Source: Terriglobia bacterium
Lineage (GTDB): Bacteria; Acidobacteriota; Terriglobia; Acidiferrales; UBA7541
Assembly: GCA_020072785.1 (NCBI GenBank)
Contig: JAIQGG010000001.1
Coordinates: forward strand, 702,581-766,580
Direction: 5' to 3'
Length of the DNA: 64,000 nucleotides
Part shown: piece after piece, positions 35,811-45,949 of the stretch
Numbering within the stretch: the stretch's first letter is position 1
How the letters are laid out: each line of letters starts with the position of its first letter
Notes under the pieces: model-generated
The model's database searches: none
What the model was told of the DNA's origin: nothing
Seen by the model: only the letters and a program-made list of their open reading frames with translations
Made by a program: the position numbers and the translations under genes

Positions 35811-37313
35811 ATGATGATAAATCAAAGACAAGAAAATATGGTTACGCGGGTGTATGGGCGAATCAAGCAGTCCGCGTCTTCTGTTTTTCAGGGGGAAAAT
35901 CTCAAAGCCAAGGTTTTTCGCGGCGGAGCATGGCTGGGGGGCGCAAGCTTCGCGGAGCAGATGGCCCGGTTTGCAAGGAACATGATCCTGACTCGGGTGC
36001 TGGCTCCCGAGGCCTTTGGAATGATGGCAATTGTTATGTCCGCAGGCTCCCTGATTGACACATTCACAGACATAGGAATCAAGGACGCGATCATCCAAAA
36101 CCCCCGCGGAGGAGAAGACAGATATCTGAACGCGGGCTGGTGGATGGTCGTGGCACGCGGGATTGTTATTTATTCTCTGATTTTTTCGCTCGCGCCCTGG
36201 CTCGCGCGGTTCTATGGAAATCCAGAACTGGCTCCCCTGATCCGGGTCGCGCTGCTCAGCGTTCTGTTCTATAGCTTTATGAGCGCCGGGGCGTACCTCG
36301 GGCTCAAACAGATGAAGTTTGGGAAGTGGGCGACGCTTTATCACGGCGGCGGGATTTTCGGCGTCGTGACTACCGTCATTTTGAGCTTTTATATCCCGAA
36401 TGTCTGGGCGCTGGTGATTGGGTACTGTGCGGAAGCCGCTGGCCGCTGCCTCCTGTCCTATTTACTCTGTCCGTACCTTCCGCGATTCAGGTGGAACAAC
36501 GATGCTGGCCGGGACCTGTTTAAGTTTTCAAGGGGCCTGTTCGGCCTGTCCCTCTTGAATCTCATCTTTGCCCGCGCCGACATTTTCGTGCTGGCAAAAT
36601 TGTACTCCGCTGCGGAGCTTGGGCTGTACTCGATGGCCGTCTACTTGATTCAGACTCCCATAGGTTTCCTCATGGGTTTACTCGGACAAACTCTCCTGCC
36701 AACGCTCTCCCAAATACAGGGAGACGAAGGCCGTGTAAATCGGATATTTCTTCAAGTAACGTCGCTCCTCGTGATGCTCGGGATGCCTGCCTTCGTTTTT
36801 GTGTTCTTTTGTGGGCGTTCCGTCCTCACCCTCATGTACGGACACCCCTATAGTGCGGCTGCGGCGCCATTGATCGCTGCTTCGGCGGTTGCTCTCTTCA
36901 ATACATTAAATGGACAGATAACCAGCGTCTTCTATGCACGGGGACTTCCGCAGCTCCATCGGACCTGTGTCCTGATTATGGCGATCGCGATGATTGCGTT
37001 GATCTATCCATTCGCGAAATGGTTCGGGTTTGTAGGCGCCCAACTGGCATGTCTCGTATCAGTTCTTCTTGGCTTTCTATTTCAAATGGCTCGCTTGCGT
37101 GCGCTCACTCGATTTGACCTATCACAATTTGGGAAACCCCTTCTTCTTTCCGGTGTCATATCCGTCAGTGCAGTCGCAGTCTGTCTTTGTGCCCGGCCCT
37201 TCTCCATATTTGCCAGCCCCGTTCCAAACATTCTGATCGGGACCTTGGGTTGCCTTGTCGCCTATGGGCTCGGCGGTGCGCTCTTCTTTCGGAGTGAAAA
37301 GGGAACCGCGTAG
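35811..37313 (+). CDS. wzx: Oligosaccharide flippase (Wzx family)
   Basis: A 500-residue protein with about 12-14 membrane segments and the PST/MATE architecture: FRGGAWLGGASFAEQMARFARNMILTRVL at the N terminus and a repeated helical hairpin pattern to the end. It should move undecaprenyl-linked repeat units across the inner membrane. It is followed by the Wzy-like gene, as in many Wzx/Wzy loci. An ATG at 35814 is an equal start. Confidence 0.85.
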   Translation: MMINQRQENMVTRVYGRIKQSASSVFQGENLKAKVFRGGAWLGGASFAEQMARFARNMILTRVLAPEAFGMMAIVMSAGSLIDTFTDIGIKDAIIQNPRGGEDRYLNAGWWMVVARGIVIYSLIFSLAPWLARFYGNPELAPLIRVALLSVLFYSFMSAGAYLGLKQMKFGKWATLYHGGGIFGVVTTVILSFYIPNVWALVIGYCAEAAGRCLLSYLLCPYLPRFRWNNDAGRDLFKFSRGLFGLSLLNLIFARADIFVLAKLYSAAELGLYSMAVYLIQTPIGFLMGLLGQTLLPTLSQIQGDEGRVNRIFLQVTSLLVMLGMPAFVFVFFCGRSVLTLMYGHPYSAAAAPLIAASAVALFNTLNGQITSVFYARGLPQLHRTCVLIMAIAMIALIYPFAKWFGFVGAQLACLVSVLLGFLFQMARLRALTRFDLSQFGKPLLLSGVISVSAVAVCLCARPFSIFASPVPNILIGTLGCLVAYGLGGALFFRSEKGTA

Positions 37314-37395
37314 GTTACTTCGTCGTCAATGCAAGAGAATTGCAAAGGCCGATTGGGAGGCCACTAGGCCTTGAAACTTCTTCGAGAGGGATTCA

Positions 37396-38865
37396 GTGCA
37401 AGCTGACAATTTGAAATTCGGTGGTGGCGCCAGCGAAACGGCGCTCAACCCCCTCGTGGCGGTCGCAATGGTCATCACGATCGCACTGATCTGCGTCCTG
37501 CGGCGGAAATACGTGATCGCACCGTTACTTGCAGCGGCCTTTCTGATCCCCATGGACCAGGTGATTGTGGTCGGTCCCTTCCATTTCATGATGCTCCGCG
37601 TGTTGATCCTGGCCGGTTGGATCCGTCTCATCTGGACAAAGCTCTCCTCAAAGACGGAGATCTTCAGCGGGGGCATGAATGGGATTGACAAGGCCATGAT
37701 TCTCTCCACTCTCATCGGCGGCGCGGATATCGTTCTGCTGTGGGGGAGTTCAGGAGCCTTAATCAATCAATTGGGGAATCTTTACACGGTCTTCGGCATG
37801 TACTTCCTGTTGCGCTTTCTGATCCGGGACGAGGAAGACATCGAGCGTGCCATACGAGTGTTTGCCTACGTAGCAGCCGTGATTGCCGTCGTGATGATGA
37901 CTGAACAAGCGACTGGCAGAAATCCGTATAGCTTCCTCGGCGGACCACGTGAAGCGGTGCGCCAGCAGTTGATGGAACGAGATGACCGCTTTCGCGCGAT
38001 GGCCGCCTTCGCACACCCGATTCTGGCAGGGGCATTTGGAGCAATTCTATTGCCGATTTTCATCGGCTTGTGGTCCCGAGGCAGGAAATTTCGAATCAGT
38101 GCGTTGGTGGGAATTTTTGCCGCCACGATCATTACCATCGCCTCCGTTTCCAGCACCCCTGCGTTGACTTATCTGGCGGGCATCGGCGCTCTCTGTCTGT
38201 GGCCCTTGCGCAAGCGGATGCGCCTCCTGCGGTGGGGCATGGTTACAACGTTGGTGTCGCTTCACTTGGTGATGAAAGCCCCGGTTTGGGCCCTGATCGC
38301 CCGAGTGGATGTGATCGGAGGGTCTTCCGGATATCATCGGTATTTCCTTGTGGACCAGTTCATCCGGCACTTTTGGGACTGGTGGCTTCTGGGCGTGAAG
38401 AGCTACGCGGAGTGGGGCTGGGACTCGTGGGATCTTGCCAACCAATACGTGGCCGTCGGTGAAGGTTCGGGTCTCATACCGTTCATCTTTTTTCTTGCCG
38501 TCATCGTGTACGGTTTCAAGTATGTGGGCTTGGCAAGAAAGGCAGTGGAGGGAGACAAAAGGAAGGAATTTTTCTTTTGGGCGTTGGGTGCGGCTCTTTT
38601 TTCCAATGTGATCGCCTTCTTTGGAATCTCTTACTTCGACCAAACAGTGGTCGCCTGGTACGCTTTCTTGGCCATGATCTCCACGGCAACCGCTCCCTTT
38701 CTTGTGTCGTTTGCCCGACCCAAGGATGATGCTGCCATCCAATCTTCACCTGCCGGTTTATTTCACACCTTTCCTTCGATGTCGCGTTCTAGGGAGAGGG
38801 GATCACCTTACGGAGGCGAGAGGCGACTGAAGGCAATCGATACCGCTAAGGAGCGAATTGGATGA
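37396..38865 (+). CDS. Wzy/O-antigen-ligase-like polymerase
   Basis: A 489-residue membrane protein with about 10-12 hydrophobic segments and one larger loop late in the chain (GVKSYAEWGWDSWDLANQYVAVGEGSGLIPFIFF), the usual layout of Wzy and WaaL-type proteins. Sequence conservation in this class is low, so the call rests on topology and on position after wzx. It starts with GTG and ends in an ATGA overlap with the next glycosyltransferase. Confidence 0.72.
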   Translation: MQADNLKFGGGASETALNPLVAVAMVITIALICVLRRKYVIAPLLAAAFLIPMDQVIVVGPFHFMMLRVLILAGWIRLIWTKLSSKTEIFSGGMNGIDKAMILSTLIGGADIVLLWGSSGALINQLGNLYTVFGMYFLLRFLIRDEEDIERAIRVFAYVAAVIAVVMMTEQATGRNPYSFLGGPREAVRQQLMERDDRFRAMAAFAHPILAGAFGAILLPIFIGLWSRGRKFRISALVGIFAATIITIASVSSTPALTYLAGIGALCLWPLRKRMRLLRWGMVTTLVSLHLVMKAPVWALIARVDVIGGSSGYHRYFLVDQFIRHFWDWWLLGVKSYAEWGWDSWDLANQYVAVGEGSGLIPFIFFLAVIVYGFKYVGLARKAVEGDKRKEFFFWALGAALFSNVIAFFGISYFDQTVVAWYAFLAMISTATAPFLVSFARPKDDAAIQSSPAGLFHTFPSMSRSRERGSPYGGERRLKAIDTAKERIG

Positions 38866-40055
38866 AGATCATGCTCATCTGCAACGAGTACCCCCCGCGG
38901 CCCCATGGCGGCATCGGCACTTTCGTTCAAACTCTCGCGAGGGGCTTACATCGGAGGGGACACGAAGTGACCGTGGTCGGTATGGGCCTCGAAAGCGAGG
39001 AGAGCACAGACGAAGGGATCCCGGTAATTATTCTCCGCAAATGCAAAATACGATATGTAGGGAATCTTATATCCCGTCTCCGCATGCGCAGGTGGATATT
39101 CTCGCGTGTGAAGGCTGGCCAGGTTGATGTAATCGAATCGCCCGACTACTCAGGAATGTTGCCTTTCGGAGTCAACGGATGTCCAGTTGTAGTACGCTTG
39201 CATCAAACGGGAACCGCCCTCCGCTTAGATCGAGGGCAGAAGAAAGCCCGCGGTATCGCCTTCTATGAACGACGAGCACTTATGGCAAATCCCAACTGGA
39301 TTGGTGTGTCTCACTACATAGTGGACTTGACCCAGCGGGTTTTCGGCGTTTTTCCCGGACGATCCACAGTAATTTACAATCCAGTTTCCATGCCACCCTC
39401 CGATCTCCCCGAGGTGGCTGGGTTGCCTGCCAACTACGTGCTCTACGCCGCTCAGGTTTCGCGGAGAAAAGGGGCGCTAATGCTAGCGGAAGCCGCTCGC
39501 GAGTTTCTGAGTCGCCACCCAGGCTTGCATTTGGTGTACGCCGGAGGCGAAATTTCCGAAGGAAGAAACCGCCCCATTTCAGAGGACATCCGGGAAATCG
39601 TGGGGCCCGATCTGTCTAAGCGTATCCACTTTCTCGGTCATGTGGATCGCGGAGTCGTTCTGGCTTGCATGAAGCGGGCCAGAGTTTTTGCGTTTCCCAG
39701 CCGGCTTGAGGCTTTTGGGCTCGTAGTCTTGGAGGCGATGAGCTGTGGTCTCCCCGTTGTGTTTTCAAAGAACCCGCCTGGTCCTGAAGTCATCGAGGAT
39801 GGCATAACCGGGCTGCTTGCCGATCCAAATTCTCCGAAGGACTTCAGCGAAAAAATCAGCCGGATACTCGACGACCCTGAGCTTGCGCGCCGCCTCGTCG
39901 AAAACGCCCGCAGGTCGCTTGCAGAACGTTTTTCCGTGGGAAAGTGCATTGAGGAAACAGAGCGGTTTTACGGGGAGTGTCTGGACGCGGTGAAAAGCCC
40001 CGCACAAACATCGGCACCGGAGCTGCAGTCCGCGAGGACAAGAATCCGTAACTGA
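38862..40055 (+). CDS. Glycosyltransferase family 4
   Basis: A 397-residue GT-B enzyme. It begins MKIMLICNEYPPRPHGGIGTFV and has YAAQVSRRKGALMLAEAAREF and the EX7E motif in RLEAFGLVVLEAMSCGLPVV, which binds the nucleotide-sugar donor. It would extend the lipid-linked glycan in the cytoplasm. It overlaps the Wzy-like gene by four bases. Confidence 0.88.
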   Translation: MKIMLICNEYPPRPHGGIGTFVQTLARGLHRRGHEVTVVGMGLESEESTDEGIPVIILRKCKIRYVGNLISRLRMRRWIFSRVKAGQVDVIESPDYSGMLPFGVNGCPVVVRLHQTGTALRLDRGQKKARGIAFYERRALMANPNWIGVSHYIVDLTQRVFGVFPGRSTVIYNPVSMPPSDLPEVAGLPANYVLYAAQVSRRKGALMLAEAAREFLSRHPGLHLVYAGGEISEGRNRPISEDIREIVGPDLSKRIHFLGHVDRGVVLACMKRARVFAFPSRLEAFGLVVLEAMSCGLPVVFSKNPPGPEVIEDGITGLLADPNSPKDFSEKISRILDDPELARRLVENARRSLAERFSVGKCIEETERFYGECLDAVKSPAQTSAPELQSARTRIRN

Positions 40056-40244
40056 GAGGCAGGCTAGAGCGAAAAGAGATGCGGGCCGCTCGCGAAAACA
40101 GCTCTATCCTAGGCAAGCGGAGCGCAATGACTGTAATGGATCCCTGAAGGCTATAGCTCCGAAGACGGACACGGGGGTCTCGATGAGAGGTACCGAACAC
40201 CGAGAGCAACCGGATTGAAGATTTTTCAGAAGTCCAATTATCCC

Positions 40245-41111
40245 ATGGACATAAAATACGTAGTCATCACACCGGTGCGGGATGAAGAAGCTCATCTGAG
40301 ATACACGATGGAGAGTATGGTTGCGCAAACCGTCCGTCCTCGAGAATGGGTGCTCGTGAATGACGGTTCGCGGGACCAGACAGGGAATATCATTGATGAA
40401 TATGCGCGGCGCTATCCGTGGATTCGCGCTGTACACCGAGGGAACCGCGGTCATCGAAAGGCGGGCGGCGGGGTGGTCGAGGCATTCAACGACGGATACC
40501 ACAGTTTAACTTACCCAGATTGGGAATTCATCGTCAAGTTAGATGGGGATTTGTCCTTCGAGTCCGGTTATTTCGAAAAATGTATCGACTATTTTCAGCG
40601 GGAACCCCGGCTGGGCGTGGGGGGAGGGGCCATTTATCACATTTTTAACGGAAAACAAGTGCTGGAAGAGTGCCCCGCATTTCACGTTCGGGGTGCTACA
40701 AAAATCTACCGGAGGACCTGTTGGGAAGCCATTGGTGGGTATTGGCCAGCACCGGGATGGGACACGATCGATGAGATAAAGGCCAACATGCTTGGCTGGA
40801 CTACAAGGAGCTTCCCGGATCTGCATCTTATTCATCATCGATACACTGGGTCGGCTGACGGCCGGTGGGGTGGAATGGTTAAGAATGGGAGATCGGACTA
40901 CGTTTGTGGATACCATCCGCTGTATATGCTACTAAAATGCATTTATCGCCTTACTCGCAGGCCTTACGTCATCGGCTCCATTGCGTTGCTGTATGGGTTC
41001 GTTACGGGTTACCTGAAACGGATTCCACGGGTAAATGACGCGGAACTAATCAAATATCTTCGGCGTCAACAACTCGGTCGGCTTACCGGAAGAGAGACTA
41101 TTTGGAGATGA
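40245..41111 (+). CDS. Glycosyltransferase family 2
   Basis: A 288-residue GT-A enzyme beginning MDIKYVVITPVRDEEAHLRYTM, with VNDGSRDQTG and DXD-like KLDGDLSFESGYF for metal and sugar-nucleotide binding. Its C terminus has a hydrophobic stretch (YVIGSIALLYGFVTGYL) that could attach to the membrane. A TTG start at 40215 is less likely than the ATG at 40245. It is preceded by a 190-base gap without features. Confidence 0.85.
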   Translation: MDIKYVVITPVRDEEAHLRYTMESMVAQTVRPREWVLVNDGSRDQTGNIIDEYARRYPWIRAVHRGNRGHRKAGGGVVEAFNDGYHSLTYPDWEFIVKLDGDLSFESGYFEKCIDYFQREPRLGVGGGAIYHIFNGKQVLEECPAFHVRGATKIYRRTCWEAIGGYWPAPGWDTIDEIKANMLGWTTRSFPDLHLIHHRYTGSADGRWGGMVKNGRSDYVCGYHPLYMLLKCIYRLTRRPYVIGSIALLYGFVTGYLKRIPRVNDAELIKYLRRQQLGRLTGRETIWR

Positions 41112-41420
41112 CGAGAGGCCTCTCCAAGCATCCCATGACCGGGTAAGTTTCTTGGAAAGAGTCATGGTCCGTATGTTCTCGCAGCCGCTCCTTTTCGGAG
41201 CTATCGCAAGGACAATTGACCATGCCGATTTGCATCCGATGATGTTCGGTGATTTGCCGCGCACGTGGAGAGGCTGGCCGGCTCGGGATTTATAAGACTG
41301 GGATTAGTGGTTTTGAGCTCCCCCTGCGATGCGGACTTATTCGGGACGGGGCTTGGAGAGATCACCAAGGCTGTAGCACCCACTGAATCAGGGACGCAGA
41401 GCAGGCCATTCAAACCTCAC
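41112..41420. other. Intergenic gap between glycosyltransferase genes
   Basis: No gene or promoter signal that I trust. The open frame running into the next gene from 41265 lacks glycosyltransferase similarity before 41421. Confidence 0.35.
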
Positions 41421-42365
41421 ATGGACCTTTCAATCATTTGCGTGAACTGGAACTCATTGGGCTACCTCCGAGAATGCATCGTCAGTATCTACGAATACAC
41501 GCACGGGATCTCGTTTGAAGTCATCGTTGTCGATAATGCGTCATCAGAGGTGGGGGTGGAAACGCTCAAGGATTTCTTCCCGAATATCTCCATCGTACAG
41601 AGCAGCGAAAATCTTGGATTTTCACGCGCCAATAATCTTGGATTCGCTCATTCTTCCGGCCGATACGTGCTTTTTCTCAATCCCGACACGCAGCTAATCA
41701 GTCCGGCGATCAATATCCTGCTGGGATCTCTCCAATCGTTACCGGATGCGGGCGTCCTAGGAGCCAAGCTATTAAATAGCGATCTCACCATCCAGACGAG
41801 TTGCATCCAGAAATTTCCCGGGATTCTGAATCAGATCCTGGAGATCGAGTATCTGCGGCTGCGCTGGCCAGAATGTCCCTTGTGGGGAATTGCTCCGCTC
41901 TTCTCCAACGATGAGAAACCAATTCGTGTGGAAGTGATTTCTGGTGCGTGCATGATGTTGAAACGCGAAGTATTCGAGCAAGTGGGGATGTTTAGCGATG
42001 AATATTTCATGTACGCTGATGATTTGGATCTTTGCTACAAGGTCGAACGGGCCGGATGGACGAATTACTATGTGGGTGGGGCAGTGGTGATCCACCATGG
42101 AGGAAAGAGCACGAGTCAGCGCACGGCCAACCAGTGGGCGACAATCATGAAGTTCAAATCAATTATACAATTCTGTACAAAGACCCGGGGACGAGCGTAC
42201 GGATTGCTCTATCGTGCCGCGATGGGTTGCGCTGCCTTAGGGCGCCTGACGATTCTCGGACTCATGTACCCTCTTGGCAGCATTGTGTGGAATAAGGAAA
42301 CCCTCCAAGCGGCCTCGTCGAAGTGGAGTGCTGTACTGAAATGCGCCGTCGGATTGCAGGGTTGA
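41421..42365 (+). CDS. Glycosyltransferase family 2 (rhamnosyltransferase-like)
   Basis: A 314-residue GT-A enzyme from the ATG at 41421. It has DLSIICVNWNSLGYLRECI, VVDNASSEVG, the WbbL-type SENLGFSRANNLG, LFLNPDTQL and MYADDLDLCYKVERAGW. This pattern is common in rhamnosyl- and related transferases. The presence of dTDP-rhamnose genes in the window fits, but the sugar cannot be fixed. Confidence 0.83.
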   Translation: MDLSIICVNWNSLGYLRECIVSIYEYTHGISFEVIVVDNASSEVGVETLKDFFPNISIVQSSENLGFSRANNLGFAHSSGRYVLFLNPDTQLISPAINILLGSLQSLPDAGVLGAKLLNSDLTIQTSCIQKFPGILNQILEIEYLRLRWPECPLWGIAPLFSNDEKPIRVEVISGACMMLKREVFEQVGMFSDEYFMYADDLDLCYKVERAGWTNYYVGGAVVIHHGGKSTSQRTANQWATIMKFKSIIQFCTKTRGRAYGLLYRAAMGCAALGRLTILGLMYPLGSIVWNKETLQAASSKWSAVLKCAVGLQG

Positions 42366-42410
42366 GAGCCGGAGGACCGATCAAGATCTCTCGGCGCATG
42401 TGAGGTGTTT

Positions 42411-44372
42411 GTGTGCGGCTTCTGCGGAAAATTGATGTTTGATCGTGGAGCGACTGTATCGCCGATTTTGCTGAAGACGATGGCGGATACTATTCGTCAT
42501 CGAGGACCGGATGACGAAGGATTCTATTCCTCCGGGCCGATTGGTTTGGGCTTTCGTCGGCTTTCCATTATTGACTTGCAGACGGGTCACCAGCCGATTC
42601 CGAATGAAGATGGCAGTGTGTGGATAGTCTTTAACGGCGAAATCTACAATTATCAGGAACTCAGAAATGACTTGTTGTCGAAGGGTCATGTTTTCAAGAC
42701 GCGGACAGATACTGAGGTAATCGTCCACCTCTACGAGGAGCTGGGTGAAGACTGCGTAAAGAAACTCCGAGGCATGTTTGCGATCGCGATCTGGGACGAC
42801 CGCCAGAAGACCCTCTTTCTCGCAAGAGACCGTGTCGGAATTAAACCTCTTTATTACTGGCTGGGAAAAGACTCTCTGGTCTTTGCTTCGGAGATCAAGG
42901 CCATCTTGGCCGATCCAGAAGTAAAAGCGGAAGTCCAGCCCGCTTTGATCGACAGATTTTTGACTTTCTATTATGTTCCCGGCGAAGAAACATTGTTTCG
43001 AAATGTTTACAAACTGGCGCCGGGATCCAGCATGGTGGTCCGAAAAGGCGAACCACGCGTCCGGCAGTATTGGGATCTGGACTTTCAGCCGGCCGCTCAG
43101 GCCCGCGACCTGCGCCAAGCGCAGAAGCAATTGCTGGATCTGCTTGATGAAACCGTGCAATTGCACATGATCAGCGATGTGCCCGTAGGATTTCTCTTGA
43201 GCGGTGGCGTGGACTCTACTGCGATGCTCAGTTTCGCCACTGGAAAGACGAACCGCCCGATCAGTTCTTACACCGTCGGTTTTGCGGATCCGGGAATCAT
43301 CGATGAACGCCCTTATGCCCGGCTGGCCGCCAAGAAGTTCGGCACGAGACATCATGAGATTTCGATATCAAGTAAGGAATTTACGGAGTTTTTGCCAAAC
43401 TATATCTGGCACATGGAAGAGCCCGTCTGCGAACCACCCGCCATCGCCCTGTATTATGTTTCTCGACTGGCCCGCAACGACGTCAAAGTGCTGATCTCGG
43501 GGGAGGGCGGCGATGAAGCGTTCGCCGGGTACAGCAATTACCGAAACCTCGTCTGGTTGGAGCGAATCAAGCGCGCGTTCGGTCCGTTGCGGGAGCCTGC
43601 AGGCAAATGTCTGTTGGCGGTAAATCATTTGGTCCAGTCCAAGACGGTCGCAAAATTTGCGCCCTTAATGTGCATTCCCCTGGACAGTTATTACTACAGC
43701 CGTACATCTTCGCCGTTCAATTTTTTCAATCGCCGTACCCGAGATCTTTATTCAGCAGAGTTTGCCCATCAAGTGACAAAGGAGTGGTCTGTGGGTGCCG
43801 TTCGGAAGTATCTCGGACCCGAGGTGCCCCGAGGGACTTTGGAAAAGATGCTCTATGTGGATACGAAGACTTGGCTACCCGATGACCTGCTGCTGAAAGC
43901 GGACAAGATGACGATGGCCAACTCCGTGGAGCTCCGGGTGCCATTCCTTGATCACAAGGTTCTTGAATTTGCTGCGGCCCTTCCGAGTCGATACAAAATT
44001 CGAGGATGGACCACCAAATACGTGGCGAAGAAAGCTCTGGAGACTCGAGTGCCGAGAGCGATTCTAGAGCGCCGGAAGGCGGGTTTCCCGGTTCCATACG
44101 AATCCTGGCTCAGAACTGACTTGCGGGATTGGTTGCACGGCATCCTGCTTGATCGAGAGACTTTGGCCAGAGGCTATTTCGAGAAGAGGTGCATCGAAGA
44201 TCTTATCTCGATCGATCTCCGCGATGGCGGGTACTCCAAAGAACTTTTCTCTCTTGCGGTGCTGGAGTTATGGCATCGCGTCTTCCTTGAAGGGACTAAA
44301 ACTCACCTGTCCCCATCCGCATCGGCGCCGCCTTATCGTCTTGTGACTCAGAGCCGAAGCGAATCTACGTAA
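42411..44372 (+). CDS. Asparagine synthase (glutamine-hydrolysing)-like amidotransferase
   Basis: A 653-residue protein with an N-terminal glutaminase and a C-terminal ATP-dependent synthetase domain. GTG 42411 puts cysteine at position 2 (fMet-Cys-Gly-Phe), the nucleophile of class II glutamine amidotransferases, whereas GTG 42405 would bury it. Further motifs are RHRGPDDEG, FNGEIYNYQELR, RDRVGIKPLYYW and the ATP loop LSGGVDSTAML. In EPS loci such proteins often amidate uronic acids rather than make asparagine. Confidence 0.87.
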   Translation: MCGFCGKLMFDRGATVSPILLKTMADTIRHRGPDDEGFYSSGPIGLGFRRLSIIDLQTGHQPIPNEDGSVWIVFNGEIYNYQELRNDLLSKGHVFKTRTDTEVIVHLYEELGEDCVKKLRGMFAIAIWDDRQKTLFLARDRVGIKPLYYWLGKDSLVFASEIKAILADPEVKAEVQPALIDRFLTFYYVPGEETLFRNVYKLAPGSSMVVRKGEPRVRQYWDLDFQPAAQARDLRQAQKQLLDLLDETVQLHMISDVPVGFLLSGGVDSTAMLSFATGKTNRPISSYTVGFADPGIIDERPYARLAAKKFGTRHHEISISSKEFTEFLPNYIWHMEEPVCEPPAIALYYVSRLARNDVKVLISGEGGDEAFAGYSNYRNLVWLERIKRAFGPLREPAGKCLLAVNHLVQSKTVAKFAPLMCIPLDSYYYSRTSSPFNFFNRRTRDLYSAEFAHQVTKEWSVGAVRKYLGPEVPRGTLEKMLYVDTKTWLPDDLLLKADKMTMANSVELRVPFLDHKVLEFAAALPSRYKIRGWTTKYVAKKALETRVPRAILERRKAGFPVPYESWLRTDLRDWLHGILLDRETLARGYFEKRCIEDLISIDLRDGGYSKELFSLAVLELWHRVFLEGTKTHLSPSASAPPYRLVTQSRSEST

Positions 44373-44470
44373 CTTTTTTCGCGGGCCTACGATTGAACTG
44401 GTTTGATGCCCAAAAGCCCGAAACTACTTTCATACGGCTCTTGCCAAGCCGGAGAAAGGAAAGAGAGTAC

Positions 44471-45700
44471 ATGAGCCAAGAAAGCAATCGTGTTCGGGTG
44501 TTGTACAGTTTCCCGCACAAGCTGGGCGCGGACAGGATCTGTTACACAGCCTGGCAACAGGTGAATGGCATCGCTGCGGTCGGCGTGGATGTTCTAGTCT
44601 TTCCTGGCGCTCTCAGCAAACCTGTACCCCCCGGCGTGAGAGTCCGGCCAACGCTCGCCAGAGGAAAGGTGCGCATCCCCTATAAGATCCTTGGCAGCAT
44701 GCGCGCTTTCGCCCTCCACGACTATATTGTGTCTCGTCGAATCGAGAAGCTGGTTGGGAAAATTGATATTGTTCACACGTGGCCGCTAGGGGCACTGCGA
44801 ACGCTTAAGGCCGCCGCAAAGCTGGGGATTCCCAGCGTGCTCGAAAGGCCTAATGCGCATACGCGTTTTGCTTACGAGGTGGTGCAGAAGGAATGCGAGC
44901 GCATCGGAGTTCCTTTGCCGCCCGGCCATGAACACGCCTATAACGAGGAGATCCTGCGCATCGAGGAAGAGGAGTATCAGCTCGCCGATCGCCTTCTTTG
45001 CCCGTCTGATTTTGTCGCAAACATATTCATCGAACAGGGTTTCCCGCCGGAGAAGCTTGCGCGACATCAATACGGATTCGATGAGAAGATTTACCATGCG
45101 AACGGCAGGCCACGGGACCCAAACTGTGGGTTTACGATGTTGTTTGTTGGCGGGGTTGCACCAAGAAAGGGTTTGCACTACGCTCTCGAGGCCTGGCTGA
45201 AATCTCCCGCTCATCGGGAAGGCAGCTTTCTAATTGCGGGGGAGTTCATACCGGGATACGCGGAAAAGCTTTCTACGATGCTTTCTGACCCCAGCATCCA
45301 CGTACTGGGACACCGCAATGATGTGGCCGATCTCATGCGGAAAAGCGATATCCTGATCCTGCCGACGATTGAGGAAGGAAGCGCTCTCGTGACGTCGGAG
45401 GCCCGGGGGAGTGGGTGCGTCCTGCTTGTCTCGCAAGCGGCCGGCGCCATCTGCAAGCATATGGAGAACGCGCTTGTCCATCGCGTCGGCGACGTTGAGG
45501 CGCTCACGCAACATATAACCGCTCTGTACGAGAATCGCGCGCTTTTAGAAAAGTTGCGCGTTGCATCTCTGAGTACCGTACACGAAATCACATGGTCCGC
45601 GGCTGGGATGAAGCTTTTGCAAGTATATCGCGAGGTCATCGCGGCCCACTCCAAACAGGCGCTTCCTGAAGGCCGCCAACTTCAGACACCTGTCTCTTGA
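44471..45700 (+). CDS. Glycosyltransferase family 4
   Basis: A 409-residue GT-B enzyme from the ATG at 44471, preceded by GGAAAGAGAG. It has HTWPLGALRTLKAAAKLGIP, DRLLCPSDFVANIFIEQG, FVGGVAPRKGLHYALEAW and an EX7E motif in EEGSALVTSEARGSG. The frame before 44471 has no family similarity. It would add a sugar to the EPS repeat unit. Confidence 0.86.
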   Translation: MSQESNRVRVLYSFPHKLGADRICYTAWQQVNGIAAVGVDVLVFPGALSKPVPPGVRVRPTLARGKVRIPYKILGSMRAFALHDYIVSRRIEKLVGKIDIVHTWPLGALRTLKAAAKLGIPSVLERPNAHTRFAYEVVQKECERIGVPLPPGHEHAYNEEILRIEEEEYQLADRLLCPSDFVANIFIEQGFPPEKLARHQYGFDEKIYHANGRPRDPNCGFTMLFVGGVAPRKGLHYALEAWLKSPAHREGSFLIAGEFIPGYAEKLSTMLSDPSIHVLGHRNDVADLMRKSDILILPTIEEGSALVTSEARGSGCVLLVSQAAGAICKHMENALVHRVGDVEALTQHITALYENRALLEKLRVASLSTVHEITWSAAGMKLLQVYREVIAAHSKQALPEGRQLQTPVS

Positions 45701-45949
45701 AGAAATGGCGGAGCATCGATGTGTCGAGATTCATCGAGCCCGCACACTATCAGACAATGAGTTTTTTTGAGATGGATGATGCGGTCCCAGATCCTACGCG
45801 GGTGAACGTTATTCCTCAACAATGCGTCGGGTTACGGCGCTAGGCTCTGCACCATGATGTGCACATCTCATGGAGTGTCGTCTGACAAGCTGAAAGCAGT
45901 AGAATCCTGACCTTTGAGTCCCTGGACTGTTGATAATAGCTCCGTGACC

